From: Nostoc desertorum CM1-VF14
GTDB taxonomy: Bacteria; Cyanobacteriota; Cyanobacteriia; Cyanobacteriales; Nostocaceae
Direction of reading: 5' to 3'
NCBI GenBank assembly: GCA_019359245.1
Contig: JAHHHR010000009.1
Span: 1-64,000, forward strand
DNA length: 64,000 nucleotides
A model generated the notes under the pieces. That model did no database searches and had not been told where the DNA came from. It saw nothing but the letters and a program-made list of their open reading frames with translations. Below are positions 25,456 through 35,334 of this stretch, one piece after another; the stretch's first letter is position 1; each line of letters opens with the position of its first letter. A program made the position numbers and the translations under genes.

Positions 25456-25590
25456 TACTTTTGACCTACTTGCCTGAGCTTCAATAGGTCTATAATTCCC
25501 AAAATGGAAACTTTTATTTAACTTTTATTGGTAAATCTATTTTGATAAAAGTAGTTTTTTATGCCAACCACTCTTTGGGCGTTGAAAAAA

Positions 25591-25674
25591 TGTAGAGTGT
25601 GTTATTGCTGTTACTGTGTTAGCGTAACCAAAAACCTGAAATAGTGCGTTACGAAAGCCGTAACACACCCTACA
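25591..25674. repeat. Dispersed element with terminal inverted repeats
   Basis: TGTAGAGTGTGTTA (25591-25604) and TAACACACCCTACA (25661-25674) are inverted repeats matching at 13 of 14 bases; the inner part has GTTAGCGTAAC and GTGCGTTACGAAAGCCG. This is a common cyanobacterial intergenic element of MITE-like form, 84 bp long here. Confidence 0.7.
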
Positions 25675-25845
25675 GCTATTTTCGTAAAAGCGAGGGTTGC
25701 GATCGCACTAGCTGTAATTGGTTCCAAAGTATCCTACCTTGTCTGGCGACATCCTCACTGATGGATACAATAACAGATGTTTACATTCCAAAGAGTTAAA
25801 GGCTAATCCCGGTTCTCTGCTTAAAGTCGGATGTACTCTTTAAAG

Positions 25846-26340
25846 AAACAGTTTCAACCTGAATAACAATTGCTTCAGCATTGATAAGTAAACATTTAAT
25901 CTTTGTAAGAAATGCTTAAACCTTTCTTATAAATGCTTTAACGTGAGTAACAATTGCTTCAACATTTATAAGAAAATATTTAATCTTTGTAAGAAATACT
26001 TAAGCCTTTCTTATATATGATTTAACATGAGTAACAACTGCTTCAACATTTATAAGAAAATATTTAATCTTTGTAAGAAATGCTTAAGCCTTTCTTATAA
26101 ATGCTTTAACGTGAGTAACAATTGCTTTAACATTCATAAGAAAATATTTAATCTTTGCAAGAAATGCTTAAGCCTTTCTTATAAATGCTTTAACGTGAGT
26201 AACAACTGCTTCAACATTCATAAGAAAATATTTAATCTTTGTAAGAAATACTTAAGCCTTTCTTATATATGCTTTAACATGAGTAACAACTGCTTCAACA
26301 TTGGCAATAAAAAATTGAATTTTTGCAACAAATACTTAGG
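25846..26340. repeat. 84-bp AT-rich tandem repeat array, about six copies
   Basis: The unit contains GAGTAACAATTGCTTCAACA and AGAAAATATTTAATCTTTG; unit starts are at 25859, 25943, 26027, 26111, 26195 and 26279, exactly 84 bp apart. Copies fall into two subtypes that mix along the array (AAATGCTTTAACGTGAG versus ATATGCTTTAACATGAG). Because 84 is a multiple of three, four units form an open frame (26027-26374) of Cys/Lys/Asn-rich repeats, but the second unit has an in-frame TGA and there is no ribosome site, so I treat it as non-coding. The gap continues to 26492 without a gene. Confidence 0.9.
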
Positions 26341-26492
26341 GTGTGTGCAATTAAGATACCCCAACTTGATTTGACTACGTAAAATTTGTCGTGCTAAAGC
26401 TTTAGCAAACGTATTTACTTGATTGTTGAAGTGAGTTGCTCTTTTGAGTGAAACCCAGCCTCATCTAAGGTTAAAACTGGGTTTCACTACAT

Positions 26493-27230
26493 TCAACTAG
26501 CTTGATTTGGCGGTATTTCTTCAGGTGGTGCTTCCGCAGGGGGAGCGAGTACCGCATCCGGCGCAATTTCTTCTACGGGAATCGGTTGCTTCTCCTCAAT
26601 TTCAAAATCTGGTTGCGCTGCTTCCACCAATTCAGGAGATGGGGGATGTGGTGGAATCGCTTCCGGTACACTCTCGGTTTTGGCTTCGGTGTCAGTAGTA
26701 ACTGTCTCCTCTGCTGGTTTTTCTGGTATGGCAGTAGTTTTGTCGATAATCTCAACAGTAGGTTTCTCTGCTATTACAGAGGTAATGTTTTCAGGTTTGG
26801 GGGTTGTAGGTGTTTTTTTACTCCCAGTCTGTTGTACCTTGTTTTTCACACCACTGAAGGTGCTACCAAGACCTTTTTGCAACTGGCCCAGGCGTTCCTG
26901 AAGAGAGAACTTATTTACCTGTTCTTGAATACCAGTTTTCACCGTCTCAGGACTGGGTACTTGAGTTTGTTGTGCCTGTGGGGTTAGTTGGCGACGTAAT
27001 GATAGAGTTTGCCAGCCAAACCAGACCAATAAAGCCACACTAGCTACATGACCCAGCAACAAACCTCCAGTAATGCGTGGTGCAAACACCCATAAAACTA
27101 GGGCGTAAAATAGTCCTACACCACTCCAGATAAAGTCATTCTTGCGGTGGATTTCTGGAAAAAAGAAAGCTGCTATATAAATGGCTAAACTACCAATACC
27201 GACCACCAAAGCTAGGACAAATGCCAGCAT
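26493..27230 (-). CDS. Ycf66-family membrane protein
   Basis: The 245-aa protein has three to four N-terminal transmembrane helices (first 75 residues: MLAFVLALVVGIGSLAIY, FIWSGVGLFYALVLWVFAPR, GHVASVALLVWFGWQTL) as in Ycf66 proteins of cyanobacteria and chloroplasts, then a long, low-complexity Pro/Glu/Thr-rich cytoplasmic tail. The function of Ycf66 is unknown. The tail is rich in EKP and PPEEIPP repeats and is likely disordered. Confidence 0.85.
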   Translation of the reverse strand: MLAFVLALVVGIGSLAIYIAAFFFPEIHRKNDFIWSGVGLFYALVLWVFAPRITGGLLLGHVASVALLVWFGWQTLSLRRQLTPQAQQTQVPSPETVKTGIQEQVNKFSLQERLGQLQKGLGSTFSGVKNKVQQTGSKKTPTTPKPENITSVIAEKPTVEIIDKTTAIPEKPAEETVTTDTEAKTESVPEAIPPHPPSPELVEAAQPDFEIEEKQPIPVEEIAPDAVLAPPAEAPPEEIPPNQAS

Positions 27231-27445
27231 TATTTGGTTACTCCTTACTGCGTCCTTTGACTATTTCAATTTTGCAAATTTTGTCAGTCAATTGTTGATT
27301 TAGATACAATTTAAAATTAATTAGCCGTGTTAGTTGCGAATTTTTGCCCTTTATTCAAGTCTTAAGGTCTTCTTTAGGGGAGAACGGAAAATATCGGACT
27401 ACCCTTATAGGTAAAGGATCTGCAAGAGTTAGCCAGAAATTTTTT

Positions 27446-28876
27446 ATGACACTACAAAGCTTTGGTGTGATTGGATTAGCCGTTATGGGTGAGAACATCG
27501 CTCTAAACGTGGAGCGCAATGGCTTCCCAATTGCAGTTTACAACCGCTCCCGAGAAAAAACGGATGCGTTTATGGCGCAGCGTGCTACAGGACGGAACGT
27601 CAAAGCCGCTTTTACCTTGGAAGAATTCGTTGCCTTATTGGAACGTCCCCGCAAAATTCTAGTAATGGTGCAAGCTGGTAAACCAGTGGATGCGGTGATT
27701 GCTCAACTCAAACCCTTGTTAGAGGAAGGCGATATCATTATCGACGGTGGCAACTCTTGGTTTGAAGATACAGAACGACGCACTCAGGAATTAGAACCCG
27801 CAGGGCTTCGGTATCTTGGTATGGGTGTCAGTGGCGGTGAAGAAGGAGCGCTAAATGGGCCTTCACTGATGCCTGGAGGTACAACAAGCTCTTATGAGTT
27901 TCTATCACCAATTTTCAACAAAATTGCTGCCCAAGTCGATGATGGCCCTTGTGTAACCTACATTGGCCCTGGTGGTTCTGGCCACTATGTCAAAATGGTA
28001 CACAACGGCATTGAGTATGGCGATATGCAGCTAATTGCTGAAGCCTACGACTTGCTGAAAAATGTCGCTGGATTAAACCCTACTCAGCTACATGAGGTGT
28101 TTGCCGAATGGAACACCACCGATGAACTCGATTCATTTTTGATTGAGATTACGAAGAATATCTTCCCATATATTGACCCAGAAACAAATAAACCCCTGGT
28201 GGATTTGATTGTTGACGCAGCAGGTCAAAAGGGAACTGGACGCTGGACTGTGCAAACTGCGTTGGAGTTGGGGGTCTCTATTCCCACGATTACAGCAGCA
28301 GTTAATGCCCGGATTATCTCTTCGATTAAAGAGGAGCGGGTTGCAGCATCTAAAGTCCTCACAGGTCCCAGTGGCAAGTATGACGGGCAAACAAAGGACT
28401 TCATCAATAAAGTTCGTGATGCTCTCTATTGCTCAAAAATCTGTTCTTATGCTCAAGGGATGGCGTTGCTATCCACAGCTTCAAAAACATATAACTGGAA
28501 TTTGGATCTGGGCGAAATGGCGCGGATTTGGAAAGGTGGTTGTATTATTCGCGCTCGCTTTTTGAATAAGATTAAGAAGGCTTTTAGCGAAAATCCAGCT
28601 TTGCCTAACCTGCTGTTAGCTCCCGAATTTAAGCAGACAATTCTCGACAGACAGACTGCTTGGCGGGAAGTGATTGCGACAGCTGCAACACTAGGAATTC
28701 CAGTACCCGCATTTAGCGCATCCTTGGATTATTTTGACAGCTATCGCCGCGATCGCTTGCCTCAAAATCTAACTCAAGCACAACGCGACTACTTCGGCGC
28801 ACATACCTACCTGCGTCTTGATAAGCCCGGAAGCTTCCATACTGAATGGGTACCCATTGCTGAAGCTAAGAAGTAA
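27446..28876 (+). CDS. gnd: 6-phosphogluconate dehydrogenase
   Basis: This 476-aa enzyme of the oxidative pentose phosphate pathway decarboxylates 6-phosphogluconate to ribulose 5-phosphate with NADP+. It shows the Rossmann motif FGVIGLAVMGENIALN, IIDGGNSWFEDT, GVSGGEEGALNGPSLMPGG, SGHYVKMVHNGIEYGDMQ with the catalytic Lys, and GQKGTGRWT. I use the ATG at 27446 (MTLQSFGV); the open frame extends 34 codons upstream with residues unlike the family. Important at night and in heterocysts. Confidence 0.96.
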   Translation: MTLQSFGVIGLAVMGENIALNVERNGFPIAVYNRSREKTDAFMAQRATGRNVKAAFTLEEFVALLERPRKILVMVQAGKPVDAVIAQLKPLLEEGDIIIDGGNSWFEDTERRTQELEPAGLRYLGMGVSGGEEGALNGPSLMPGGTTSSYEFLSPIFNKIAAQVDDGPCVTYIGPGGSGHYVKMVHNGIEYGDMQLIAEAYDLLKNVAGLNPTQLHEVFAEWNTTDELDSFLIEITKNIFPYIDPETNKPLVDLIVDAAGQKGTGRWTVQTALELGVSIPTITAAVNARIISSIKEERVAASKVLTGPSGKYDGQTKDFINKVRDALYCSKICSYAQGMALLSTASKTYNWNLDLGEMARIWKGGCIIRARFLNKIKKAFSENPALPNLLLAPEFKQTILDRQTAWREVIATAATLGIPVPAFSASLDYFDSYRRDRLPQNLTQAQRDYFGAHTYLRLDKPGSFHTEWVPIAEAKK

Positions 28877-28939
28877 ATTTTCACACACCTACATCAGGAT
28901 ATTGTGAAAGGTTAAAAAGTTTCAGAATACAGTTTTAAT

Positions 28940-28972
28940 AGTGGCTCTGAGTTTCAGAGTCACTTTCTTTTT
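28940..28972 (+). terminator. Terminator of gnd
   Basis: AGTGGCTCTGA (28940-28950) pairs with TCAGAGTCACT (28954-28964), with one G-U pair, followed by TTCTTTTT. The remaining bases up to 29196 hold no gene that I can support. Confidence 0.85.
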
Positions 28973-29196
28973 AGGGAACTCCAAAAAATAAATTATCCCA
29001 TTTTTGGAATCAAAACGGCTTTTCCTCCCCCAGCTAAGTTGTTAAATATTTATCTCCTGGTTGTAGTCTTTTCCTCGGTTTATACATTTCAAATATCAGA
29101 GGTAATGTCATTCCAGATAAAACTGTATAGAATATATCGGTAAAGAATTTAAACTTATTGGAGAGGGGACAAATTAATTGTTTTACCAGATAAATT

Positions 29197-30336
29197 TTAA
29201 GGATTGTTATTACCAAGATATTTAGCTTTTAATTCTTCTAATTCTTGATCTATTTCATTTTTACTAGAAGGCTGAGATGTAGGGTTTGCTGGTTGTATTT
29301 TATTTGAGTGAGGTTTGTTACTACCCAAAAACTGGGTTTTCATTTGTTCTAATTCTAGATCAATTTGACTAGGAGATGGCGATACAAAAGCAGGTGGAGA
29401 ATTGGGTGGCGAGTGAGGAATAGATTTTGGTGAAATCGCTGGCGTGGCTGCTAATTGTGACTGTTGATTTAAATCTTTGAGAACTTCATCTACTGTTTGA
29501 TAACGCCGAATTGGAATACTCTCTAACATTTTGTTGAGAATGCGACTCAACTGATTACTAACAGGAGTTTTCAAATATTGCTGCCAAACCCAAGCATCGT
29601 TGTTGGTATCATAGGAATCGAAGGGCGATCGCGCTGTTAATAAATTAATACAAGTAGCCCCCAAACTGTAAATATCGCTAGCAAAAACAGCCCTACCCCT
29701 CATTTGTTCAGGGGCAACATATTCTGGGCTACCAATACTTGTACCAGTTTGATTTAAGGCGGCGCCAGTGGCAGATTTAGCAGCACCAAAATCTACTAAA
29801 ACTAGTTTGCGATCGCTCTCACGTAAAATAATATTTTCTGGCTTAATATCGCGGTGAATTACGTGTCTAGCATGGCAAAATTGCAAAACTGACAATAAAT
29901 CATTCAATAGTTGCCGGATTTGCGTTTCACTAAAAGCACCCCTATGCGCTAATTCCTGAGCTAAGTTATGCCCGTCGATAAATTCTTGTACAAGATACTG
30001 CCGGTTTTCTTGGGTAAAATATGCCAGTAGTTCGGGAATTTGAGGATGTTTGCCCAATTCATCTAACTGCACCGCTTCTTGGTTAAATAGCTCTACGGCT
30101 TTGGCAAGAGTGTTAGTGCCTTGGGATTGGGGATAAAATTGCTTAATAACGCAGCGTGGTTTTGAGGGTTTATCCTCATCCACAGCTAGAAAGGTTTTGC
30201 CAAAACCACCTTGTCCGATTGGTTTGATAGCACGGTAACGTTCTTTGAGGAGTAACTTAGAACCACAAGTCCGGCAAAACTTGACATCATGAGGATTTTC
30301 AGGCTTGGGACAATGGGGATTAAGGCAGTAGCTCAT
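29197..30336 (-). CDS. Ser/Thr protein kinase with N-terminal zinc ribbon
   Basis: The 379-aa protein starts with a zinc ribbon (CLNPHCP near residue 4, CRTCGSK near residue 21), then a Hanks-type kinase: glycine loop GQGGFGKTF, VIKQF with the Lys, catalytic HRDIKPEN, DFG as VDFGAAK, and SPEYVAPEQ. After about residue 280 comes a Pro/Ser linker and two copies of a short motif, ID.ELEQMKTQFLGSNKP and IDQELEELKAKYLGNNNP. Zinc-ribbon kinases of this form are common in Nostocales. It is probably cytoplasmic; no transmembrane segment is seen. Targets unknown. Confidence 0.92.
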   Translation of the reverse strand: MSYCLNPHCPKPENPHDVKFCRTCGSKLLLKERYRAIKPIGQGGFGKTFLAVDEDKPSKPRCVIKQFYPQSQGTNTLAKAVELFNQEAVQLDELGKHPQIPELLAYFTQENRQYLVQEFIDGHNLAQELAHRGAFSETQIRQLLNDLLSVLQFCHARHVIHRDIKPENIILRESDRKLVLVDFGAAKSATGAALNQTGTSIGSPEYVAPEQMRGRAVFASDIYSLGATCINLLTARSPFDSYDTNNDAWVWQQYLKTPVSNQLSRILNKMLESIPIRRYQTVDEVLKDLNQQSQLAATPAISPKSIPHSPPNSPPAFVSPSPSQIDLELEQMKTQFLGSNKPHSNKIQPANPTSQPSSKNEIDQELEELKAKYLGNNNP

Positions 30337-30467
30337 AAAGGCGATCGCTCTTATATCTCTTTATTTTCTCCTGTCCCAGATAAAATGGGGTTTAGATTTA
30401 CCAATTATCCAGTATCAGGCTTTGACGCTCCCTGCTCTTGAGAGTAAGTCATTATTCATAATCAAGA

Positions 30468-30547
30468 GCGACGCCGGATAGCCCGTCGTAGACATTGCGT
30501 ATAGGTTAAACTATAAGCCATATCTACAACGGGATATTCGGCGTCGT
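30468..30547. repeat. Long imperfect hairpin downstream of the antiporter gene
   Basis: Arms 30468-30492 and 30523-30547 pair over 25 bp with four mismatches, two of them G-U. The loop holds a second small stem (TATAG/CTATA). A nested CTCTTGA/TCAAGAG pair (30435-30441, 30462-30468) adds structure. It lies between the antiporter stop and the kinase start and may be a terminator or a palindromic repeat. Confidence 0.65.
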
Positions 30548-30559
30548 ACTGCTTGCTAA

Positions 30560-31681
30560 CTATCCAATACCTTCTATAACTGGATGGAAGTAAAAGGCGA
30601 ATCCCAACACTGTATAGGTAGCTAATAACAAAGTCCCTTCCAGCCAATTGGATTTACCATCGGAACTAATACTGTTTGCAATTAACACTGACGCAACCAC
30701 AGCTACTAATTCAAAGGGTTGGAAATCCAAATCCATTGGTTTACCCAATATCCGCCCTGCTATAACTAACACAGGTGCGACAAATAGGGCAATCTGCATA
30801 CTTGATCCCACAGCTACCGAAAGGGAAAGATCCATCTTATTTTTCATTGCCACGGTGACTGCTGTAGCGTGTTCAGCCGCGTTACCGACGATGGGAACTA
30901 AAATCACCCCTGTAAACAGCGCCGTCAAACCTAGCTGAGATGTGGCCACTTCCAGAGAATCAACTAACATTTCTGACTCAATTGCCACCATTAAGGTACA
31001 TACTAGCAACACGCTAACCCACAACATCATATTTGGTTTAGCATGAGGGGTTTCCTCTTCTTCTGTCTCCGCTACACCCACATCATATAGATAGGAATGG
31101 GTTTTCATCGAAAATAGCAGTGTTAGAGCATAAACCAGGATTAACACCACAGCAACAGCAATAGAAAAATCTTGCAGTGTTTGTTCATTAATTCCTAGAG
31201 AGGTATAATTCATTGCCGTTGGCATCAAAATGGCAATCACTGCCAAATTCATCGCATCAGCATTCACCCGCGCCACAATTGGCTGAAATGTCTGTTCTTT
31301 ATAGCGTAGTCCCCCCAAAAGCATGGAGAAACCCATCACCAGTAGTAAGTTGCTAATAATCGATCCCGTGATGCTGGCTTTGACTACATCTATTAACCCA
31401 GCATTCAACGCCACTAGGGCGATAATTAATTCTGTAGCATTGCCAAAGGTGGCGTTTAACAAGCCCCCCATTGATGGCCCCACTACAACAGCAATTTCTT
31501 CGGTGGCTGTACCCATCCAAGCTGCTAAGGGCAGAATTGCCAATCCAGCTGTAATGAAAACTATCAATTCTCCCCACTCCAGAAAGTGGGCTGCTAGGGA
31601 AACTGGGATAAATAGTAATAAAACCAGAAGAATAATGTTTTTAGTTGACATTTGTTGCCTTGGTATGAGGGTATCATTCAC
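30560..31681 (-). CDS. Ca2+/H+ antiporter (CaCA family, CAX type)
   Basis: The 373-aa protein has about eleven transmembrane helices and the two CAX ion-binding repeats GNATELIIALVAL (near residue 82) and GNAAEHATAVTVA (near residue 265), separated by an acidic stretch EEEET. It exports Ca2+ in exchange for protons. An internal ATG at 31651 (MSTKN) is an alternative start. Context gives no further hint. Confidence 0.94.
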   Translation of the reverse strand: MNDTLIPRQQMSTKNIILLVLLLFIPVSLAAHFLEWGELIVFITAGLAILPLAAWMGTATEEIAVVVGPSMGGLLNATFGNATELIIALVALNAGLIDVVKASITGSIISNLLLVMGFSMLLGGLRYKEQTFQPIVARVNADAMNLAVIAILMPTAMNYTSLGINEQTLQDFSIAVAVVLILVYALTLLFSMKTHSYLYDVGVAETEEEETPHAKPNMMLWVSVLLVCTLMVAIESEMLVDSLEVATSQLGLTALFTGVILVPIVGNAAEHATAVTVAMKNKMDLSLSVAVGSSMQIALFVAPVLVIAGRILGKPMDLDFQPFELVAVVASVLIANSISSDGKSNWLEGTLLLATYTVLGFAFYFHPVIEGIG

Positions 31682-32178
31682 AGCGATAAATCCTAAATTT
31701 TAAATTTGGAGTGTTGAATTAACAATTACTTTCACTCAGCACTCCAATAGGATACTCTCAACCGCCTGTAGAGCAATTCAGAAATTGTACTGTTTTCAGT
31801 TCAATAGTCTGTATGTAAAATAAGATTGCGATTTAAGGAGTTTTCCTAATTTTTTGTTGCAAAAGTATGAATTTGAGCCAAATTATTACATCAAAAATCG
31901 GTTTTAATATATTAAAAGACAATTAAAATTTTGATTGGCGCTGCTAACCAGAAAACCCCTAACCGAGTCCTTGTTCAATGGCTAATTACATTTAAGCCTT
32001 CAGGGAAAGGGCTGTGCGATAACGCAGATTTCCCACTAGAATAAGAAAGATTTGTCAATAATTTGGTTTGATTCCATAGTTGTTGTTTATACCGGATTTT
32101 GTGCTCAAACTATTGTAGAAAGCTTTACGCACAATGTTTTCGGTGCAACTGCAAGTTTTTTGTTTTGGATAAATATAC
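31682..32178. other. 497-bp divergent intergenic region
   Basis: The region separates the leftward antiporter from the rightward GH57-like gene. A 16-bp perfect palindrome, TTTTAATATATTAAAA, lies at 31902-31917 and may be an operator or part of a promoter. Otherwise I see nothing in it; no gene. Confidence 0.5.
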
Positions 32179-34896
32179 ATGACTTCTGCTGCTGAAATGC
32201 CAGCTAGCTCTGGCTCAACGTTAACATTACATTCAGATCCCAAAAACACTCATGAAACCGATCCCCTGAGAAAGGCTAATGGTGTTTATGTGACGGTGCA
32301 TGGTCATTTTTACCAGCCACCAAGGGAAAACCCCTATCTGGACGCAATTGAACGCCAACCGAGCGCTGCACCTTTCCATGACTGGAATGAGCGGATTCAT
32401 TGGGAATGCTATCGTCCAAATGCCTTTGCCAGAGTCTTAAATGACCAAGGCGAAGTGGTGAAGATCGTCAATAATTACGAGTATTTTAGTTTTAATATCG
32501 GGCCAACGCTGATGTCGTGGCTAGAACGCTACGATGTGGAGGTTTATCAGCGCATTTTAGAGGCGGATGCCAAGAGTAGCGATCGCCTGCATGGTCATGG
32601 CAATGCGATCGCGCAAGTATACAATCACATCATCATGCCTCTGGCGAATGAACGCGACAAATATACCCAAATTCGCTGGGGTAAAGAAGACTTCCGCTCC
32701 CGCTTTGGCCGCGATCCCGAAGGGATGTGGTTAGCAGAAACAGGTGTGGATTATGCCACCCTAGAAGCTCTTGTTGCTGAGGGTATTCGCTTTATTATCC
32801 TTGCACCATCTCAAGCACTACGTTGCCGTCCCGTCCCCACTGAAGATCATCCCAATCCTGAATGGCACGAAGTCGGTGGTAGCCAGATTGATCCCACCCG
32901 TCCCTATCGCTGTTATTTGAAGCCCACACTAGACACTTCATCTTCACCTCTGAGTGCAATCAAAGAGGGGAATGGGGATAGTAACCACTCCTCCCCTTAC
33001 ATTGATATCTTCTTCTACGATGGCCCGATATCGCGGGATATGGGTTTTAGTGATGTCGTTTATAATGCCAGCCGCTTTGCTGGACGTATCGGTTCGGCTG
33101 TGCGTGGGGATCATCGGCCAACACAGTTAATCTCTGTGGCAACGGATGGTGAAACCTTCGGACATCACAAAAAGGGAACTGAGAAAACTTTAGCCTACGC
33201 TTTTACTAAAGAGTTTCCTCAACAGGGTTGGACGGTGACGAACTTTGCCCATTACCTCAGCTTAAATTCTCCCGGTTGGGAAGTGGAATTAAAATCAGTC
33301 ACAGCCTGGAGTTGTGCCCACGGTGTAGATAGGTGGCAGGATGACTGTGGTTGCGGTGGAGAAGGCAGCATTTGGCATCAGAAATGGCGTCGTCCTCTGC
33401 GGGATGCCCTAAATTGGCTGCGGGATCAGCTAACTGAGGTGTATGAAGAACATGGTAGGCAGTTATTTCGTGATCCCTGGCAAGCACGAGATGAATATAT
33501 CCAAGTAATGCGCGATCGCTCTGCTACCAATGTCAACCGTTTCCTAGCCCGTCATCAAACCCACAAACTAACCGCAGCCGAACAAGTAGACGCTCTCCGG
33601 CTATTGGAAATGCAGCGTCACGCTTTGTTGATGTTCACTAGTTGCGGTTGGTTTTTTGAAGAAATTTCCCGTCCAGAGGGGACACAAATTCTCCGCTACG
33701 CCGGGCGTGCTTTGGAATTGGCAGGGGAAGTGGCTGGTGTGCAGTTGGAAAAGGGTTTCGTCAAACGTCTTGGTTTAGCCCCCAGCAATGTCGATGACTT
33801 CAAACACGGTGGTGAAATTTATCGGCAACTCGTGTTAACTGCCCAGCTTGGCTTTAAGCAAGTAGCAGCCCATTACGCCATTACTTCCATATTTACCAAT
33901 CACAAACCAGCAGAAACGCACAATTCCTTGCCTAGAAAAGATGCTGCGGATAAACAGTCTCAGCGTTACCAGAAAAAGGTTTATTGCTACGCTGCTAATG
34001 AGCTAGATTACCAACTGCAACGCATGGGATCGCTAACTCTGGCTGTAGGAAATTTAAAGCTGGTATCAGAGATTACTTGGGAAAGCGAGCATTTGGTCTT
34101 TGCGGTTCTCCATTTGGGAGGCTGGGATTTCCATTGCTGCATTCAACAATTTACTGGACGGCGTGACTACAGCCAATTAAAAGAAAAGCTATTTGGCGCA
34201 CTAAAACAAGCTAGTGCAGCTCATACTATCTTGGCGATGACACAGCTATTTGGCGAAGAAGCTTTCAACTTGCAAAATCTATTTGCTGAAGAACGCCACC
34301 GGATTATGCGGCTGCTGAGTGAGGAAACGCTGACACGTTTAGGACAGTTGTATACTCAAGCCTACCGTGATAATTATGGTGTGCTGATGGCGTTTCATCG
34401 AGATGAAATAGCAGTACCGCAAGAATTGCAGGTAGCAGCCGATATTGCTTTAGGGCATCGCTGTCTGATGACATTGCGATCGCTTGAGCAAGATATCGCT
34501 GATCCCCAAAAGAGTTGGAGTCATATATTAGAATTGGAAGCGATCGCTACTGAAGCAAAACATCTGCGTTGTCGGCTGAATATTCCCGATGGTAAGCAGA
34601 TGTTAGAACAGTTAATTGCGCGCTTGCTCTGGCAATTGTTGCACGATGCTAATGGTAGCTTTAATGCAGACATCCAACTATTGGAGCGATTAATTGATGT
34701 CGGGGATCAACTAAATATTGACGTTTCCCTACAGCGATCGCAAGAACTCTATTTTAGTTGTCTGCAAAGTCAGATAGCGCCGGTGTGTATTACTAGCCTT
34801 GGAAATGAAGCGGATAATCAGTGTCTTCAGTTGCTCAAGTTGGGCAAAAAGTTAGCCGTTGATGTTAGCGTGATCTCAAATCAGTTAGGGATGTAG
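32179..34896 (+). CDS. DUF3536 / GH57-like glycoside hydrolase family protein
   Basis: This 905-aa protein has the GH57 N-terminal (beta/alpha)-barrel features: VTVHGHFYQPPRENPY (His-rich first strand), RIHWECYRP, PEGMWLAETGVDYATLEAL with the likely catalytic Glu, DGETFGHHKKG as the acid-containing motif, and a C-terminal helical DUF3536 domain (from about residue 460). GH57 enzymes act on alpha-glucans such as glycogen. A role in glycogen or alpha-glucan processing is likely but not established. A strong terminator follows. Confidence 0.88.
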   Translation: MTSAAEMPASSGSTLTLHSDPKNTHETDPLRKANGVYVTVHGHFYQPPRENPYLDAIERQPSAAPFHDWNERIHWECYRPNAFARVLNDQGEVVKIVNNYEYFSFNIGPTLMSWLERYDVEVYQRILEADAKSSDRLHGHGNAIAQVYNHIIMPLANERDKYTQIRWGKEDFRSRFGRDPEGMWLAETGVDYATLEALVAEGIRFIILAPSQALRCRPVPTEDHPNPEWHEVGGSQIDPTRPYRCYLKPTLDTSSSPLSAIKEGNGDSNHSSPYIDIFFYDGPISRDMGFSDVVYNASRFAGRIGSAVRGDHRPTQLISVATDGETFGHHKKGTEKTLAYAFTKEFPQQGWTVTNFAHYLSLNSPGWEVELKSVTAWSCAHGVDRWQDDCGCGGEGSIWHQKWRRPLRDALNWLRDQLTEVYEEHGRQLFRDPWQARDEYIQVMRDRSATNVNRFLARHQTHKLTAAEQVDALRLLEMQRHALLMFTSCGWFFEEISRPEGTQILRYAGRALELAGEVAGVQLEKGFVKRLGLAPSNVDDFKHGGEIYRQLVLTAQLGFKQVAAHYAITSIFTNHKPAETHNSLPRKDAADKQSQRYQKKVYCYAANELDYQLQRMGSLTLAVGNLKLVSEITWESEHLVFAVLHLGGWDFHCCIQQFTGRRDYSQLKEKLFGALKQASAAHTILAMTQLFGEEAFNLQNLFAEERHRIMRLLSEETLTRLGQLYTQAYRDNYGVLMAFHRDEIAVPQELQVAADIALGHRCLMTLRSLEQDIADPQKSWSHILELEAIATEAKHLRCRLNIPDGKQMLEQLIARLLWQLLHDANGSFNADIQLLERLIDVGDQLNIDVSLQRSQELYFSCLQSQIAPVCITSLGNEADNQCLQLLKLGKKLAVDVSVISNQLGM

Positions 34897-34936
34897 CGCA
34901 TCACAGCCATGCATTGGTGTTAACTTCAGTCAAAAT

Positions 34937-34965
34937 CTCGTTCCTAGTTAGAGATTGGGAACGAG
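34937..34965. repeat. Hairpin after the GH57-like gene
   Basis: CTCGTTCC (34937-34944) pairs with GGAACGAG (34958-34965). This short palindrome is a common Nostoc dispersed hairpin and sits ahead of the true terminator. Confidence 0.55.
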
Positions 34966-35014
34966 GTCATATCAAGTTCGGTTAAGTCAGTTGAGATAAA
35001 AATTTCACGCAAAG

Positions 35015-35045
35015 AAAAGGGGAAAAATTTCCCCTTTTCTTTTTA
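35015..35045 (+). terminator. Strong rho-independent terminator
   Basis: AAAAGGGGAAA (35015-35025) pairs perfectly with TTTCCCCTTTT (35028-35038), followed by CTTTTTT. It ends the GH57-like transcript and may also act on the small leftward gene that follows. Confidence 0.85.
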
Positions 35046-35052
35046 ATTTCCT

Positions 35053-35298
35053 TTACTTAACCTGGGAGCGATCGCAATGATAGGGATAAAGCCACTCACA
35101 CCTGAAGAGTCCGCGGGTATGTTTCTCAAAAAAGGTTCCTGCATGGCGGCTACGTGATATATTGATCCCAGCTTTAGCTTTAACCTCATATAGCCAGGGA
35201 AAGGCTATTACTAAAACACCTATGACCGCGAAGACGTAGAAAATCGTAGTTTTAATATTGAAGAGTCTTAGAGAATTGCTATTGTGATTTTGAGGCAT
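35053..35298 (-). CDS. Small one-helix membrane protein
   Basis: The 81-aa product has one hydrophobic segment (residues 18-36, TTIFYVFAVIGVLVIAFPW) and a basic C-terminal half with several Cys and His residues. I recognise no family. The open frame has an ATG and a plausible membrane segment, but no clear ribosome site, so it may be real or fortuitous. Confidence 0.45.
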   Translation of the reverse strand: MPQNHNSNSLRLFNIKTTIFYVFAVIGVLVIAFPWLYEVKAKAGINISRSRHAGTFFEKHTRGLFRCEWLYPYHCDRSQVK

Positions 35299-35334
35299 AG
35301 ATCGTGAGAAATTAATAGCTCATCCAATCCTAAC

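Noticed and set aside
26027..26374. 115-codon frame of Cys-rich repeats
   Set aside because: It is a by-product of an 84-bp tandem array whose length is a multiple of three; an upstream copy has an in-frame TGA and there is no ribosome site.
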